DNA of 64,000 nt from assembly GCF_003464595.1 (NCBI RefSeq), contig NZ_QRZF01000023.1, positions 1 to 64,000 of the forward strand, written 5' to 3'. Below, one piece after another: positions 52,595-62,003 of the stretch; position 1 is the first letter of the stretch, and each line of letters starts with the position of its first letter. The notes beneath the pieces are model-generated. The model did no database searches. It saw only the letters and a program-made list of their open reading frames with translations, and was not told the origin of the DNA. The stretch is from Bacteroides intestinalis (GTDB taxonomy: Bacteria > Bacteroidota > Bacteroidia > Bacteroidales > Bacteroidaceae). Made by a program: the position numbers and the translations under genes.

Positions 52595-53821
52595 GTGTTC
52601 GAACGAAAAATCATTAACGACCCGGTGTTCGGGTTCATCAATATCCCGAAGGGGTTGCTGTACGACATCGTACGGCATCCCCTTTTGCAGCGTTTAAACC
52701 GCATCAAGCAACTGGGCTTGTCGTCTGTGGTTTATCCCGGTGCACAGCACACGCGCTTTCAACATTCGTTGGGGGCTTTCCATTTGACGAGTGAAGCTGT
52801 CCAGCAGCTCACCAGCAAAGGAAACTTCATTTTTGATAGTGAAGCCGAAGCAGTACAGGCAGCCATTCTGATGCATGACATCGGACACGGTCCCTTCTCT
52901 CATGTACTGGAAGACACCATCGTACAGGGCGTATCTCACGAGGATATCTCCCTCATGCTGATGGAGCGTATCAACAAAGAAATGAACGGGCAACTCACAC
53001 TTGCCATCCAGATATTCAAGGACGAATACCCCAAGAAGTTCCTGCACCAACTGGTCAGCGGACAACTTGACATGGACCGCATGGACTACCTTCGCCGCGA
53101 CAGTTTTTACACCGGCGTAACGGAAGGTAACATCGGCTCGGCACGCATCATCAAGATGCTCGATGTGAAAGAAGACCATCTCGTGGTAGAATCCAAGGGC
53201 ATCTATTCCATTGAGAACTTCCTCACTGCCCGCCGCTTGATGTACTGGCAGGTATATCTGCACAAAACGTCCGTAGCATACGAGAAAATGCTCATCAGCG
53301 CCCTGCTCCGTGCCAAAGAATTAGCAAGTAAAGGTGTAGAATTATTTGCTTCACCGGCATTGCGTTTTTTCCTTTACAATGACATCAACAAGGAAACTTT
53401 CTATAACAATCCGGAGTGCCTGGAGAACTTTATCCAACTGGACGACAATGATATATGGACCGCATTAAAGGTCTGGAGCACCCACAGTGACAAGGTTTTA
53501 TCCACGCTGAGCCTCGGTATGATCAACCGTAATATCTTCAAAGTGGAAATTTCTACCGAACCAATATGTGAAAAAAGAAAAAAAGAGTTAACTTTGCAAA
53601 TCAGTCAGCAACTGGACATACCCCTCTCTGAAGCGAGTTATTTCGTCTCTACCCCCAGCATCGAGAAGAATATGTACGACCCGGCAGACGATAGTATTGA
53701 TATCCTTTATAAAGACGGAAGTATCAAGAATATTGCTGAAGCATCGGACATGCTCAATATTTCCCTACTGTCTAAAAAGGTAAAAAAATACTATCTTTGC
53801 TACCAACGTTTGCATAGGTAA
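52595..53821 (+). CDS. HD-domain nucleotide phosphohydrolase
   Basis: The 408-residue protein has the dGTPase-like HD set: His56 in [12 protein letters not shown], His94-Asp95 in [11 protein letters not shown] and a downstream Asp in [11 protein letters not shown]. It probably hydrolyses dNTPs or a related nucleotide. The only fitting start is GTG at 52595, placed right after the short AATCACT-rich spacer. The promoter of the lpx operon lies inside its last codons. Confidence 0.85.
   Translation: MFERKIINDPVFGFINIPKGLLYDIVRHPLLQRLNRIKQLGLSSVVYPGAQHTRFQHSLGAFHLTSEAVQQLTSKGNFIFDSEAEAVQAAILMHDIGHGPFSHVLEDTIVQGVSHEDISLMLMERINKEMNGQLTLAIQIFKDEYPKKFLHQLVSGQLDMDRMDYLRRDSFYTGVTEGNIGSARIIKMLDVKEDHLVVESKGIYSIENFLTARRLMYWQVYLHKTSVAYEKMLISALLRAKELASKGVELFASPALRFFLYNDINKETFYNNPECLENFIQLDDNDIWTALKVWSTHSDKVLSTLSLGMINRNIFKVEISTEPICEKRKKELTLQISQQLDIPLSEASYFVSTPSIEKNMYDPADDSIDILYKDGSIKNIAEASDMLNISLLSKKVKKYYLCYQRLHR
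53792..53799 (+). promoter_or_regulatory. Promoter of the lpx operon
   Basis: TATCTTTG (followed by C) lies within the 3' end of the HD-domain gene and gives a leader of about 100 bases before lpxD. Confidence 0.6.
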
Positions 53822-53906
53822 GTATAAAATATTCACCCAAGGACAAGGAAATATAAAAAAAAAGTCCGTTATTTGTGATTTGAAACCATCTAACAAGAAT
53901 AAGACA

Positions 53907-54947
53907 ATGGAGTTCTCTGCTAAACAAATTGCAACATTTATCCAAGGAGAAATCGTTGGAGACGAGAATGCAACTGTACATACTTTTGCCAAGATAGAAG
54001 AAGGCATCCCCGGTGCTATATCGTTTCTGTCAAACCCCAAATATACATCTTATATCTACGAGACCCAAGCCAGTATTGTATTGGTAAACAAGGACTTTGT
54101 TCCTGAGCAGGAAATAAAAGCTACTTTAATAAAAGTAGATAACGCCTACGAAAGTTTGGCTAAACTGCTCAACCTTTACGAACAAAGTAAGCCTAAACGT
54201 GTTGGTATTGATCCGTTAGCTTTCGTTGCAGAAACTGCTAAAATCGGAAAGGATGTTTACATTGCGCCCTTTGCTTGCATTGGTGAATATGCAGAAGTAG
54301 GAGACAATACAATGATACATCCGCATGCGACTATCGGTAGTGGTGCCAAAATAGGTAACGACTGTATTATATATGCCAGCGCAACCGTTTATCATGACTG
54401 CCGGATAGGCAATCATTGTGTTCTGCACTCCGGTAGCGTGATCGGTGCAGACGGCTTCGGCTTCGCTCCCACCCCTGAAGGGTATGAAAAGATCCCCCAA
54501 ATCGGTATTGTAATACTGGAAGATAATGTAGAGATAGGCGCAAACACTTGTGTAGACCGTGCTACAATGGGAGCAACCATCGTACACAAAGGCGTAAAGT
54601 TGGATAATCTGATACAGGTGGCTCACAATGACGAGATAGGTGCACATACTGTTATGGCAGCACAAGTAGGCATAGCAGGTTCCACAAAAATAGGTGAATG
54701 GTGTATGTTCGGCGGTCAGGTAGGCATTGCAGGACACAGCCATATTGGTAATAAAGTAAGTCTCGGTGCCCAGTCAGGCATACCGGGCGACTTGAAAGAC
54801 GGCAGCCAGTTGATTGGCACGCCGCCAATGGAATTGAAACAATATTTCAAAGCTTCCATTGCTCAACGGAGTTTACCCGAGATGTTGAAGGAAATCCGCC
54901 AGCTCCGTAAAGAACTGAATGAATTAAAACAACAAATAAATAAGTAA
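53907..54947 (+). CDS. lpxD: Lipid A acyltransferase LpxD
   Basis: The 346-residue protein adds the N-linked 3-hydroxyacyl chain of lipid A (EC 2.3.1.191). It has the N-terminal uridine-binding domain, a left-handed beta-helix of hexapeptide repeats from about 105 to 300 and the catalytic His block [11 protein letters not shown]. The ATG at 53907 is used; the frame's earlier TTG is not needed. Confidence 0.95.
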   Translation: MEFSAKQIATFIQGEIVGDENATVHTFAKIEEGIPGAISFLSNPKYTSYIYETQASIVLVNKDFVPEQEIKATLIKVDNAYESLAKLLNLYEQSKPKRVGIDPLAFVAETAKIGKDVYIAPFACIGEYAEVGDNTMIHPHATIGSGAKIGNDCIIYASATVYHDCRIGNHCVLHSGSVIGADGFGFAPTPEGYEKIPQIGIVILEDNVEIGANTCVDRATMGATIVHKGVKLDNLIQVAHNDEIGAHTVMAAQVGIAGSTKIGEWCMFGGQVGIAGHSHIGNKVSLGAQSGIPGDLKDGSQLIGTPPMELKQYFKASIAQRSLPEMLKEIRQLRKELNELKQQINK

Positions 54948-54950
54948 CAA

Positions 54951-56336
54951 ATGTTGAAACAAAAGACTCTGAAAGACAGTTTCTCCCTTAGTGGTAAAGG
55001 TCTTCATACGGGACTCGACCTGACCGTTACTTTCAATCCGGCTCCGGACAACCACGGGTATAAAATCCAGCGCATCGATTTGGAAGGACAACCTACCATT
55101 GATGCGGTTGCGGATAATGTGACTGAAACCACTCGCGGCACCGTCCTTTCCAAGAATGGTGTGAAGGTTAGCACTGTAGAGCACGGCATGGCAGCCCTTT
55201 ATGCCTTAGGCATAGACAACTGCCTAATACAAGTCAACGGTCCTGAGTTTCCTATTCTGGACGGTAGCGCCCAATATTATGCACAAGAAATAGAGCGCGT
55301 AGGTACAGAAGAACAAAATGCCGTTAAAGATTTCTATATCATCAAGTCAAAAATCGAATTTCGCGATGAGAAGACAGGCTCTTCCATCATTGTGTTGCCC
55401 GATGAGAATTTCAGCCTGAACGTACTGGTATCTTACGACTCGACTATCATTCCTAATCAATTTGCAACGTTGGAAGATATGTCGAAATTCAAAGAAGAAG
55501 TAGCCGGTAGCCGCACATTCGTATTCGTACGTGAGATCGAACCCTTGTTGCAAGCTGGTCTCATCAAAGGAGGCGACTTGGACAATGCTATCGTAATCTA
55601 CGAACGCGAAATGTCTCAGGAAGACTTTGACAAGCTGGCTGATGTGATGGGAGTTCCCCACATGAATGCTAAACAATTGGGTTACATCAATCACAAACCG
55701 TTGGTATGGGCCAATGAATGTGCCCGTCACAAATTGCTCGACGTAATTGGCGACCTGGCGTTGATAGGTAAGCCTATCAAGGGACGCATCATTGCTACAC
55801 GTCCGGGACATACCATTAATAACAAGTTCGCCCGCCAGATGCGTAAGGAAATCCGCCTGCACGATATACAGGCTCCGACCTATGACTGCAACCGCGAACC
55901 CGTCATGGATGTAAACCGTATCCGCGAACTGTTGCCACACCGTTACCCATTCCAATTAGTGGATAAGGTTATCGAAATCGGTGCTAATTATATCGTAGGC
56001 GTGAAGAATATCACTGCCAATGAACCTTTCTTTCAGGGCCACTTTCCACAAGAACCGGTAATGCCGGGTGTATTGCAGATTGAAGCCATGGCACAGGTAG
56101 GCGGTCTACTCGTACTAAACTCGGTAGACGAACCCGAACGTTACTCTACCTACTTCATGAAAATAGATGGAGTGAAGTTCCGTCAAAAAGTGGTGCCGGG
56201 TGATACACTGGTCTTCCGTGTAGAATTGCTTGCACCTATCCGTCGTGGTATTTCTACAATGAAAGGATATGCATTCGTAGGTGAAAAAGTAGTTTGCGAA
56301 GCAGAGTTTATGGCACAAATAGTTAAGAACAAATAA
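54951..56336 (+). CDS. lpxC/fabZ: Fused LpxC deacetylase / FabZ dehydratase
   Basis: The 461-residue fusion joins LpxC (about 1-305; zinc and active-site blocks VSTVEHGMAAL, HKLLDVIGDLAL, GRIIATRPGH) with FabZ (about 315-460; LLPHRYPFQLVDKV and GHFPQEPVMPGVLQIEAMAQVGG, with catalytic His and Glu). One makes lipid A, the other elongates the 3-hydroxyacyl chains it uses. The fusion is typical of Bacteroidetes. It starts three bases after lpxD. Confidence 0.96.
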   Translation: MLKQKTLKDSFSLSGKGLHTGLDLTVTFNPAPDNHGYKIQRIDLEGQPTIDAVADNVTETTRGTVLSKNGVKVSTVEHGMAALYALGIDNCLIQVNGPEFPILDGSAQYYAQEIERVGTEEQNAVKDFYIIKSKIEFRDEKTGSSIIVLPDENFSLNVLVSYDSTIIPNQFATLEDMSKFKEEVAGSRTFVFVREIEPLLQAGLIKGGDLDNAIVIYEREMSQEDFDKLADVMGVPHMNAKQLGYINHKPLVWANECARHKLLDVIGDLALIGKPIKGRIIATRPGHTINNKFARQMRKEIRLHDIQAPTYDCNREPVMDVNRIRELLPHRYPFQLVDKVIEIGANYIVGVKNITANEPFFQGHFPQEPVMPGVLQIEAMAQVGGLLVLNSVDEPERYSTYFMKIDGVKFRQKVVPGDTLVFRVELLAPIRRGISTMKGYAFVGEKVVCEAEFMAQIVKNK

Positions 56337-56344
56337 TTCAAAGC

Positions 56345-57112
56345 ATGATAAGTCCCTTAGCGTATATTCATCCCGAGGCAAAAATCGGGGAAAACGTAGA
56401 GATTGCTCCTTTCGTATTCATCGACAAGAATGTGGTAATCGGCGATAATAATAAGATTATGGCAAATGCCAACATTCTGTACGGTTCGCGTATCGGCAAT
56501 GGAAATACCATTTTTCCGGGAGCTGTTATCGGTGCTATTCCTCAGGACCTGAAGTTCAGAGGAGAAGAGAGTACCGCTGAAATCGGCGACAACAATACTA
56601 TTCGTGAAAATGTTACCATCAACCGTGGTACAGCTGCCAAAGGTAGAACCATCATAGGTAATAATAACTTGTTGATGGAAGGTGTGCACGTAGCTCACGA
56701 TGCCCTTGTCGGTAACTATTGTATCATTGGGAACTCTACCAAAATGGCAGGTGAGATTGTAATAGACGATTTCTCCATTATCAGTGCCAATGTATTGATG
56801 CATCAGTTCTGCCGTGTAGGTGGATATGGCATGATACAAGGCGGTTGCCGTTTCAGTAAGGATATTCCGCCATACATCATTGCAGGCCGGGAGCCTATCG
56901 CATACAGTGGTATCAATACTATTGGTTTGCGCCGTCGCGGGTTCTCTAATGAAACGATTGAAAGCATACACAATGCATACCGTATCATTTACCAAAGTGG
57001 CTTGAACACTTCAGATGCATTAAAGAAAATAGAAGAAGAAATTCCGACGAGCCCGGAAATTGAATACATTATCAGCTTCATCCGTGACTCCGAACGTGGT
57101 ATTATTAGGTGA
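56345..57112 (+). CDS. lpxA: UDP-GlcNAc acyltransferase LpxA
   Basis: The 255-residue protein is built of hexapeptide repeats and catalyses the first step of lipid A synthesis (EC 2.3.1.129). The catalytic His is in MEGVHVAHDALVGN, and the C-terminal helical part (TIGLRRRGFSNETIESIHNAYRIIY) is typical of LpxA. It is third in the lpx operon. Confidence 0.96.
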   Translation: MISPLAYIHPEAKIGENVEIAPFVFIDKNVVIGDNNKIMANANILYGSRIGNGNTIFPGAVIGAIPQDLKFRGEESTAEIGDNNTIRENVTINRGTAAKGRTIIGNNNLLMEGVHVAHDALVGNYCIIGNSTKMAGEIVIDDFSIISANVLMHQFCRVGGYGMIQGGCRFSKDIPPYIIAGREPIAYSGINTIGLRRRGFSNETIESIHNAYRIIYQSGLNTSDALKKIEEEIPTSPEIEYIISFIRDSERGIIR

Positions 57113-57135
57113 TAAAACGATAAAGTAATTAGAAT

Positions 57136-57696
57136 ATGATATACAGATTTACACTTATCTCCGATGAAGTGGATGACTTCGTAAGAGAAATACAAATTGA
57201 CCCGGAAGCTACATTCTACGACTTCCATGAGGCTATAGTGAAGTCAGTAGGCTATACTAACGACCAGATGACTTCTTTCTTCATCTGTGATGATGATTGG
57301 GAAAAAGAAAAGGAAATTACACTGGAAGAGATGGATGACAATCCGGAAATGGACAGCTGGGTAATGAAAGACACCACTATCAGCGAACTGATAGAAGATG
57401 AAAAGCAAAAGTTACTCTATGTGTTCGACTACATGACAGAACGCTGTTTCTTCATTGAACTTTCTGAGATCATTACCGGAAAGGAAATGAAAGGTGCCAA
57501 GTGTACCAAGAAGGAAGGCGATGCCCCGAAACAGACAATTGACTTCGAAGAAATGGCAGCCAATAGCGGATCACTCGATCTGGATGAAAACTTCTATGGA
57601 GACCAGGACTTTGATTTGGAAGATTTCGACCAGGAAGGTTTCGACATAGGCGGAGGCGAAGGTGGCGCAGCACCGTTCGAGGAAGAAAAGTTCTAA
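57136..57696 (+). CDS. pRiA4b ORF-3-like protein
   Basis: The 186-residue protein has the beta-rich pRiA4b ORF-3 domain (YRFTLISDEVDDFVREIQIDPEATFYDFHEAIVKSVGY … LYVFDYMTERCFFIEL) and an acidic Gly/Asp/Glu-rich tail. Databases sometimes call the family IS1096 passenger TnpR, but no transposon is seen here. Role unknown; the place after lpxA suggests co-transcription. Confidence 0.75.
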   Translation: MIYRFTLISDEVDDFVREIQIDPEATFYDFHEAIVKSVGYTNDQMTSFFICDDDWEKEKEITLEEMDDNPEMDSWVMKDTTISELIEDEKQKLLYVFDYMTERCFFIELSEIITGKEMKGAKCTKKEGDAPKQTIDFEEMAANSGSLDLDENFYGDQDFDLEDFDQEGFDIGGGEGGAAPFEEEKF

Positions 57697-57713
57697 TATT
57701 ATTTTAGATTTTT

Positions 57714-57795
57714 CATCCGCAGATAACGCGGATAACACAGATTTGAAAGACTTAAGCCTAGAAGAGATCTGCGTTATCCGCGTTATCTGCGGATG
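57714..57795. repeat. 9-bp-periodic inverted repeat before miaA
   Basis: GATAAC starts at 57722 and 57731 and its complement GTTATC at 57773 and 57782, each step 9 bp. The arms 57714-57742 and 57767-57795 are complementary over 29 bp with one mismatch. The hairpin fills the gap between the pRiA4b-like gene and miaA. Confidence 0.9.
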
Positions 57796-57824
57796 GGAAA
57801 TTATTCTCTAAATACCATTTCCTT

Positions 57825-58721
57825 ATGAAAACCCTGATAGTGCTTATTGGACCGACCGGAGTCGGAAAGACCGAACTCAGCCTGCGGCTGGCAGAGCATT
57901 ACCAAACTTGCATTGTTTCCGCAGACTCCCGGCAACTCTATGCCGACTTGAGAATAGGAACAGCAGCCCCTACCCCCGAGCAACTGCAACGCGTGAAACA
58001 TTACCTTGTAGGAACCTTGCAACTCACCGATTATTACAGTGCCGCTCAATATGAAACGGAGGTACTGAAACTTCTGGAAACCTTATTTACCGAACAGGAT
58101 GCAGTATTGCTTACCGGTGGCTCTATGATGTATGTGGATGCCGTTTGCAAAGGCATTGACGATATTCCGACCGTAGATGCTGAAACACGCCAAGTGATGC
58201 TGCATAAGTATGAAACGGAAGGTCTGGAGAGATTGTGTGCAGAGCTAAAGTTACTCGATCCGGAATACTACAAAATAGTAGACCTGAAGAATCCTAAGCG
58301 CGTAATCCATGCACTGGAGATATGCTATATGACAGGGAAGACCTACACCTCATTCCGCACCCAACAAAAGAAAGAGCGCCCTTTCCGCATCATCAAAATA
58401 GGATTGACGCGCGATCGGGAAGAACTTTACGACCGCATTAACCGACGGGTAAAGATTATGATAGAGGATGGCTTGGAAGAAGAAGCCAGAAAGGTATATC
58501 CTTATCGGGCACTTAATTCATTGAACACGGTAGGTTATAAAGAGATGTTCAAATATCTGGACGGAGAATGGACCTTGCCTTTCGCTATAGAGAAAATCCA
58601 ACAGAACTCCCGCATCTATTCGCGCAAGCAAATGACATGGTTCAAGAGAGATGAAGAAATCCGTTGGTTCCATCCGGAACAAGAAACGGAGATACTGGCG
58701 TACCTCCGTTCGGTAATGTAA
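57825..58721 (+). CDS. miaA: tRNA dimethylallyltransferase MiaA
   Basis: MiaA adds a dimethylallyl group to A37 of tRNAs that read codons starting with U (EC 2.5.1.75). The 298-residue protein has the P-loop GPTGVGKT at 9-16, [18 protein letters not shown] and [12 protein letters not shown], and the C-terminal [12 protein letters not shown] and [12 protein letters not shown] blocks. Confidence 0.95.
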   Translation: MKTLIVLIGPTGVGKTELSLRLAEHYQTCIVSADSRQLYADLRIGTAAPTPEQLQRVKHYLVGTLQLTDYYSAAQYETEVLKLLETLFTEQDAVLLTGGSMMYVDAVCKGIDDIPTVDAETRQVMLHKYETEGLERLCAELKLLDPEYYKIVDLKNPKRVIHALEICYMTGKTYTSFRTQQKKERPFRIIKIGLTRDREELYDRINRRVKIMIEDGLEEEARKVYPYRALNSLNTVGYKEMFKYLDGEWTLPFAIEKIQQNSRIYSRKQMTWFKRDEEIRWFHPEQETEILAYLRSVM

Positions 58722-58724
58722 GTT

Positions 58725-59972
58725 CTATTCTGATTCCAGTAAACTCTGATAAATCATTCTGATGGATGATTCCAGTTCGTCATACAACTTCGGTATTGCT
58801 TGGATATCGAGGCTTCCTTTTTGGTGCCACTCTTCCAGCAATGACTTCGTCGTACGGAATACTTCATCTTCTACCGCAGTAATTGCTGTCATATAACCGT
58901 CACCTTTCTCAGGGCTATACAATCTCTCCCAATTCAGATAACGTCCGGTACCCATTCCCTGCTTATAGCTGAAAACTCTGTCTGCCAAAAGAAGTGACCA
59001 ATCACTGAGCTGAGCTGCCTCATGTTCTTTGCCGAAACGTACCATTCCGGGAAGAAGTTTACCGGCATCTTTCACCCACAACGGAACAGCTATACCGGTA
59101 GGAGGATAACCTAACAGTGTCCACATGGTAGTCAGTTCGGCTTTCTCGCCCGGTTTCACACCTTGGACCACTACCGAACACGATGTACTGCTACGCGGAA
59201 TGAAATCCTGATCTACAAACCAACCCGATGCCTGAGGACGATTATACGCTCCGCTACGCAAATCAATATCCAGCATACGATTACGGAACGAACGGGATAA
59301 ATCATTGAAAATAAACTGTGGGGTAATGCTACCTGTGGCCGAAGCTTTCATCAGCACCTGGTCTGCTTCCATATAGCGCACATAGCCGGCCCCCTCGTTC
59401 ACCTTACCTGCAAAAGAGAAGTTAGTACGAGCAATATAACCATAAGGAGCATCCTTCGGGTTATTGGCATCATACATCACATATTTATAATAATCTACTT
59501 CAAACATAGCTGCACCGCCTTGTGCATCGATCACACCGAAATTAGCTTCGATATCGCTAGGTTTGGAAATAGTATCCAGAAAATGGCAGAAGTCCGCTAC
59601 CGTAGCACAAACTTCAAGTGCACGATAAATAACACGCCCATTGGCTGCTCCCCGTTCTTCATCACCTTTTATATCCACCAGGTTATACGATTGTGTATTC
59701 ATCAAAGCAAATCCTGCAGAGTTAGTTCCCATCCATGCCTCTTTCAGATATGCATTGGCACTATTCACTACAGCAATAAAGTCATACTTCTCGCCTTTCA
59801 CATAGTCAACATGATTTCGCATAAAGTCTGTATCACGGTTTTTCCAAAGCAGGGGACGACCGTCAGGGGTCACTTTACCCGATACAACAGCAGAAGTGCA
59901 GGCTTGCACAGGAGTAGCGAACAAAACGATTGCTACCGCACATAAGATTAATAAGGATATTTGTTTCAACAT
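58725..59972 (-). CDS. C45-type Ntn hydrolase
   Basis: The 415-residue protein has a signal peptide ending in VQA and a mature N-terminal Cys (Cys25, CTSAVVSGKVTPDG), the nucleophile of Ntn hydrolases after cleavage. KNRDTDF and GTNSAGFALMNTQSYN support the C45/C59 linear-amide hydrolase or acyltransferase family. It probably cleaves an amide in the periplasm; bile-salt hydrolase is a distant relative but motifs do not fit closely. It is convergent with miaA, four bases apart. Confidence 0.8.
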   Translation of the reverse strand: MLKQISLLILCAVAIVLFATPVQACTSAVVSGKVTPDGRPLLWKNRDTDFMRNHVDYVKGEKYDFIAVVNSANAYLKEAWMGTNSAGFALMNTQSYNLVDIKGDEERGAANGRVIYRALEVCATVADFCHFLDTISKPSDIEANFGVIDAQGGAAMFEVDYYKYVMYDANNPKDAPYGYIARTNFSFAGKVNEGAGYVRYMEADQVLMKASATGSITPQFIFNDLSRSFRNRMLDIDLRSGAYNRPQASGWFVDQDFIPRSSTSCSVVVQGVKPGEKAELTTMWTLLGYPPTGIAVPLWVKDAGKLLPGMVRFGKEHEAAQLSDWSLLLADRVFSYKQGMGTGRYLNWERLYSPEKGDGYMTAITAVEDEVFRTTKSLLEEWHQKGSLDIQAIPKLYDELESSIRMIYQSLLESE

Positions 59973-60000
59973 AAGTCATCAGATATTTGGGAAGTTGATA

Positions 60001-60008
60001 CAAAAATA
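60001..60008 (-). promoter_or_regulatory. Promoter of the Ntn hydrolase gene
   Basis: Reverse-strand TATTTTTG gives a leader of about 23 bases before the ATG at 59972. Confidence 0.6.
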
Positions 60009-60082
60009 AGATTTTCTACTAAAGAAGTATTCAAAAAGATCAGAATTATTTAGTTCCGGTTGAATATCTCAATAGGATTAAT

Positions 60083-60090
60083 TACTTTTG
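60083..60090 (+). promoter_or_regulatory. Promoter of the thioredoxin-like lipoprotein gene
   Basis: TACTTTTG gives a leader of about 19 bases before the ATG at 60115 and excludes the earlier in-frame start. Confidence 0.6.
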
Positions 60091-60114
60091 AACGCAACTA
60101 AAAAGTACAGTACT

Positions 60115-61290
60115 ATGAAACCACTTATTCCACTGGCAATATTTATATTCATTCTCACAGTCAGTTCTTGCACTACGGCACCTAACTTCCGAATAGATGG
60201 TACAACGCAGGGAATACAAATCGGGGACACACTTATTCTTACCCACCATCTGCTGCCGGACTGGAAAGAAGGCGACCGTGATACTTTCATAGCAACAAAA
60301 GAAGGAAAATTTTCTTTCTGCAAACAGACGGATGAGACAAAGCTTTACATCATAACCTACCATCCTTCCCAAACGGAACCTTTAAGATATTGCAATCGTG
60401 GCTTTGTATTCTATGCCCGTCCGGGCGATCATCTGAAAGTAAAGGGGAATGTAGAGTTCTTTCCTGCCATGCACAAGGAGGGCGGAATGTATGATGATCC
60501 GCGTCTACAACGCATCCTAACCCTGGAAGATAGTATAACAGTGGAACAAAACAAAATATACCGCAAACTATACTATTTTGCAAACCTGCGAGGCACCCCA
60601 CAGGCCAATCCCGACTCTATGATGTATTATAACCAAGCATACAGTCAATGCCGTTCCAGCGAACTAAGTGAAGCTCTGAAAGAATTCCGCAATACGGCAG
60701 ATGACAGTGAATATGCCGCTTGGGAATATCTGCAAGCCGTAAACAGAGTCTCCTATTCGGAAGCTGCAGAAAGATTCACTCGTTTTACTCCCGAAATTAA
60801 ATCATCGACTATCGGAAGAAAACTGGAACAGTTGCTCAAGGTCATGAAAAATATAGAACCGGGAAACACCCCAAGCGAGTTTACCGTAATCACTTCTGAT
60901 AGTGCCCGTGTTTCTTTGTCGGACTACCGTGGTAAATATTTACTTATTTATCATTGGGGATATGGATGTCCTGGAACTACCTGGGTACATCCGCGCTTAT
61001 TGAAACTCTACGAAGAATACCACGATAAAGGTTTTGAAATCTTAGGATTCACTGGCGATAAGCAACCAGAAACTCTCTCTCAAGACTCAGAAGTTGCTTC
61101 ACTGTTTTATCCACCCTGGGCCACTGTATATACAAATCAAAAGGGAAATAGCTTTATTGCCGATGATTATTACTTCAACGGAGTTCCTATCCTGATGGTT
61201 ATCTCACCCGAAGGAAAAACTCTTCTGAGGGGATATAGCGGCATCTATCAGCCCCTCAAAGAATTATTAGAAAAGGAGATGGGTAAATAA
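60115..61290 (+). CDS. Thioredoxin-fold lipoprotein lacking CxxC
   Basis: The 391-residue protein has a lipoprotein signal peptide (SSC), a DUF4369-like N-terminal part and a TlpA/AhpC-like thioredoxin domain from about 255 (DSARVSLSDYRGKYLLIYHWGYG…). The active site reads GYGCPGTTW, with one Cys where TlpA proteins have WCxPC, so ordinary disulfide exchange is unlikely. It may use a single Cys or only bind. Confidence 0.75.
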   Translation: MKPLIPLAIFIFILTVSSCTTAPNFRIDGTTQGIQIGDTLILTHHLLPDWKEGDRDTFIATKEGKFSFCKQTDETKLYIITYHPSQTEPLRYCNRGFVFYARPGDHLKVKGNVEFFPAMHKEGGMYDDPRLQRILTLEDSITVEQNKIYRKLYYFANLRGTPQANPDSMMYYNQAYSQCRSSELSEALKEFRNTADDSEYAAWEYLQAVNRVSYSEAAERFTRFTPEIKSSTIGRKLEQLLKVMKNIEPGNTPSEFTVITSDSARVSLSDYRGKYLLIYHWGYGCPGTTWVHPRLLKLYEEYHDKGFEILGFTGDKQPETLSQDSEVASLFYPPWATVYTNQKGNSFIADDYYFNGVPILMVISPEGKTLLRGYSGIYQPLKELLEKEMGK

Positions 61291-61306
61291 AAAGGCGGAT
61301 AATTTC

Positions 61307-61912
61307 TTATTCATATTCTCCCCTTATGAAAATCATTGGTTTAATATAGATTTCCAAAGTTCCGTCTGCACCGGTTTTCACTTCCATTTGTTCGATGTTC
61401 GTTTGGTACGCAGTGCTGGCCGGAACTTCTTTGCCATCAATATAATAACGTGCATTTCGCCTGTCAACACCTCTCGGTTTCAGCAACTCATCAATCTGCT
61501 TAATCGTTTTTTCTTCCTTCACTTGCTGTGGAGTTTTCAGTTTCAGAACTATGACTCCATTTATTCCACGCGTACCATAAATAGCAGTAGCCGAAGCATC
61601 TTTCAAAATATCAATACTTTCAATGTGCATAGGATTCAATGCCGCAAAGATTTCATAAGGAAGCTCTATCCCATTTACAATGTATAAAGGCTCATTGGAT
61701 GGAATAGGAATGCGGTCTCTGATAACCAATGTACCATCTTTCTTCGGAGACTGTGTCACAAGTGTGTCATTCTTCAAAGTATCTTTGAAAATTACAAGCT
61801 CCTCCATGAAAGGGGCTTCAGCATGAATAGATATAGCGGCAGACATTACTAATAATAGAAATACTCCCCAAAAGAAGCTATATCCCTGGTGAATTTGTTT
61901 TCTTTGTCTCAT
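61307..61912 (-). CDS. Stand-alone TonB plug-domain protein
   Basis: The 201-residue protein has a signal peptide and a receptor plug domain like the start of SusC proteins (LYIVNGIELPYEIFAALNPMHIESIDILKDASATAIYGTRGINGVIVLKLK), then ends without any beta-barrel. A second short beta domain (RYYIDGKEVPAS … IEQMEVKTG) repeats the same theme. It is not a frameshifted receptor, since no barrel follows. It may bind partner proteins in the periplasm. The TlpA gene lies 92 bases upstream on the same strand. Confidence 0.75.
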   Translation of the reverse strand: MRQRKQIHQGYSFFWGVFLLLVMSAAISIHAEAPFMEELVIFKDTLKNDTLVTQSPKKDGTLVIRDRIPIPSNEPLYIVNGIELPYEIFAALNPMHIESIDILKDASATAIYGTRGINGVIVLKLKTPQQVKEEKTIKQIDELLKPRGVDRRNARYYIDGKEVPASTAYQTNIEQMEVKTGADGTLEIYIKPMIFIRGEYE

Positions 61913-62003
61913 AGCATTATCTTTTAAGTGATAGAATCTAAACCGTCTCAAACAAAAATACTTAAAAGTAATGATTTAAACAAAAAAATAAGAAACAAAG
62001 TAT

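Noticed and set aside
57136..57696. Transposon-related gene suggested by the family name IS1096 TnpR
   Set aside because: There is no transposase and there are no terminal repeats. The family name is historical and the gene sits in a core lpx-miaA context.
58725..59972. Bile-salt hydrolase
   Set aside because: The N-terminal Cys after a signal peptide fits, but the sequence around it and the length of 415 residues fit C45/C59-like amide hydrolases more broadly. Specificity cannot be read from this sequence.
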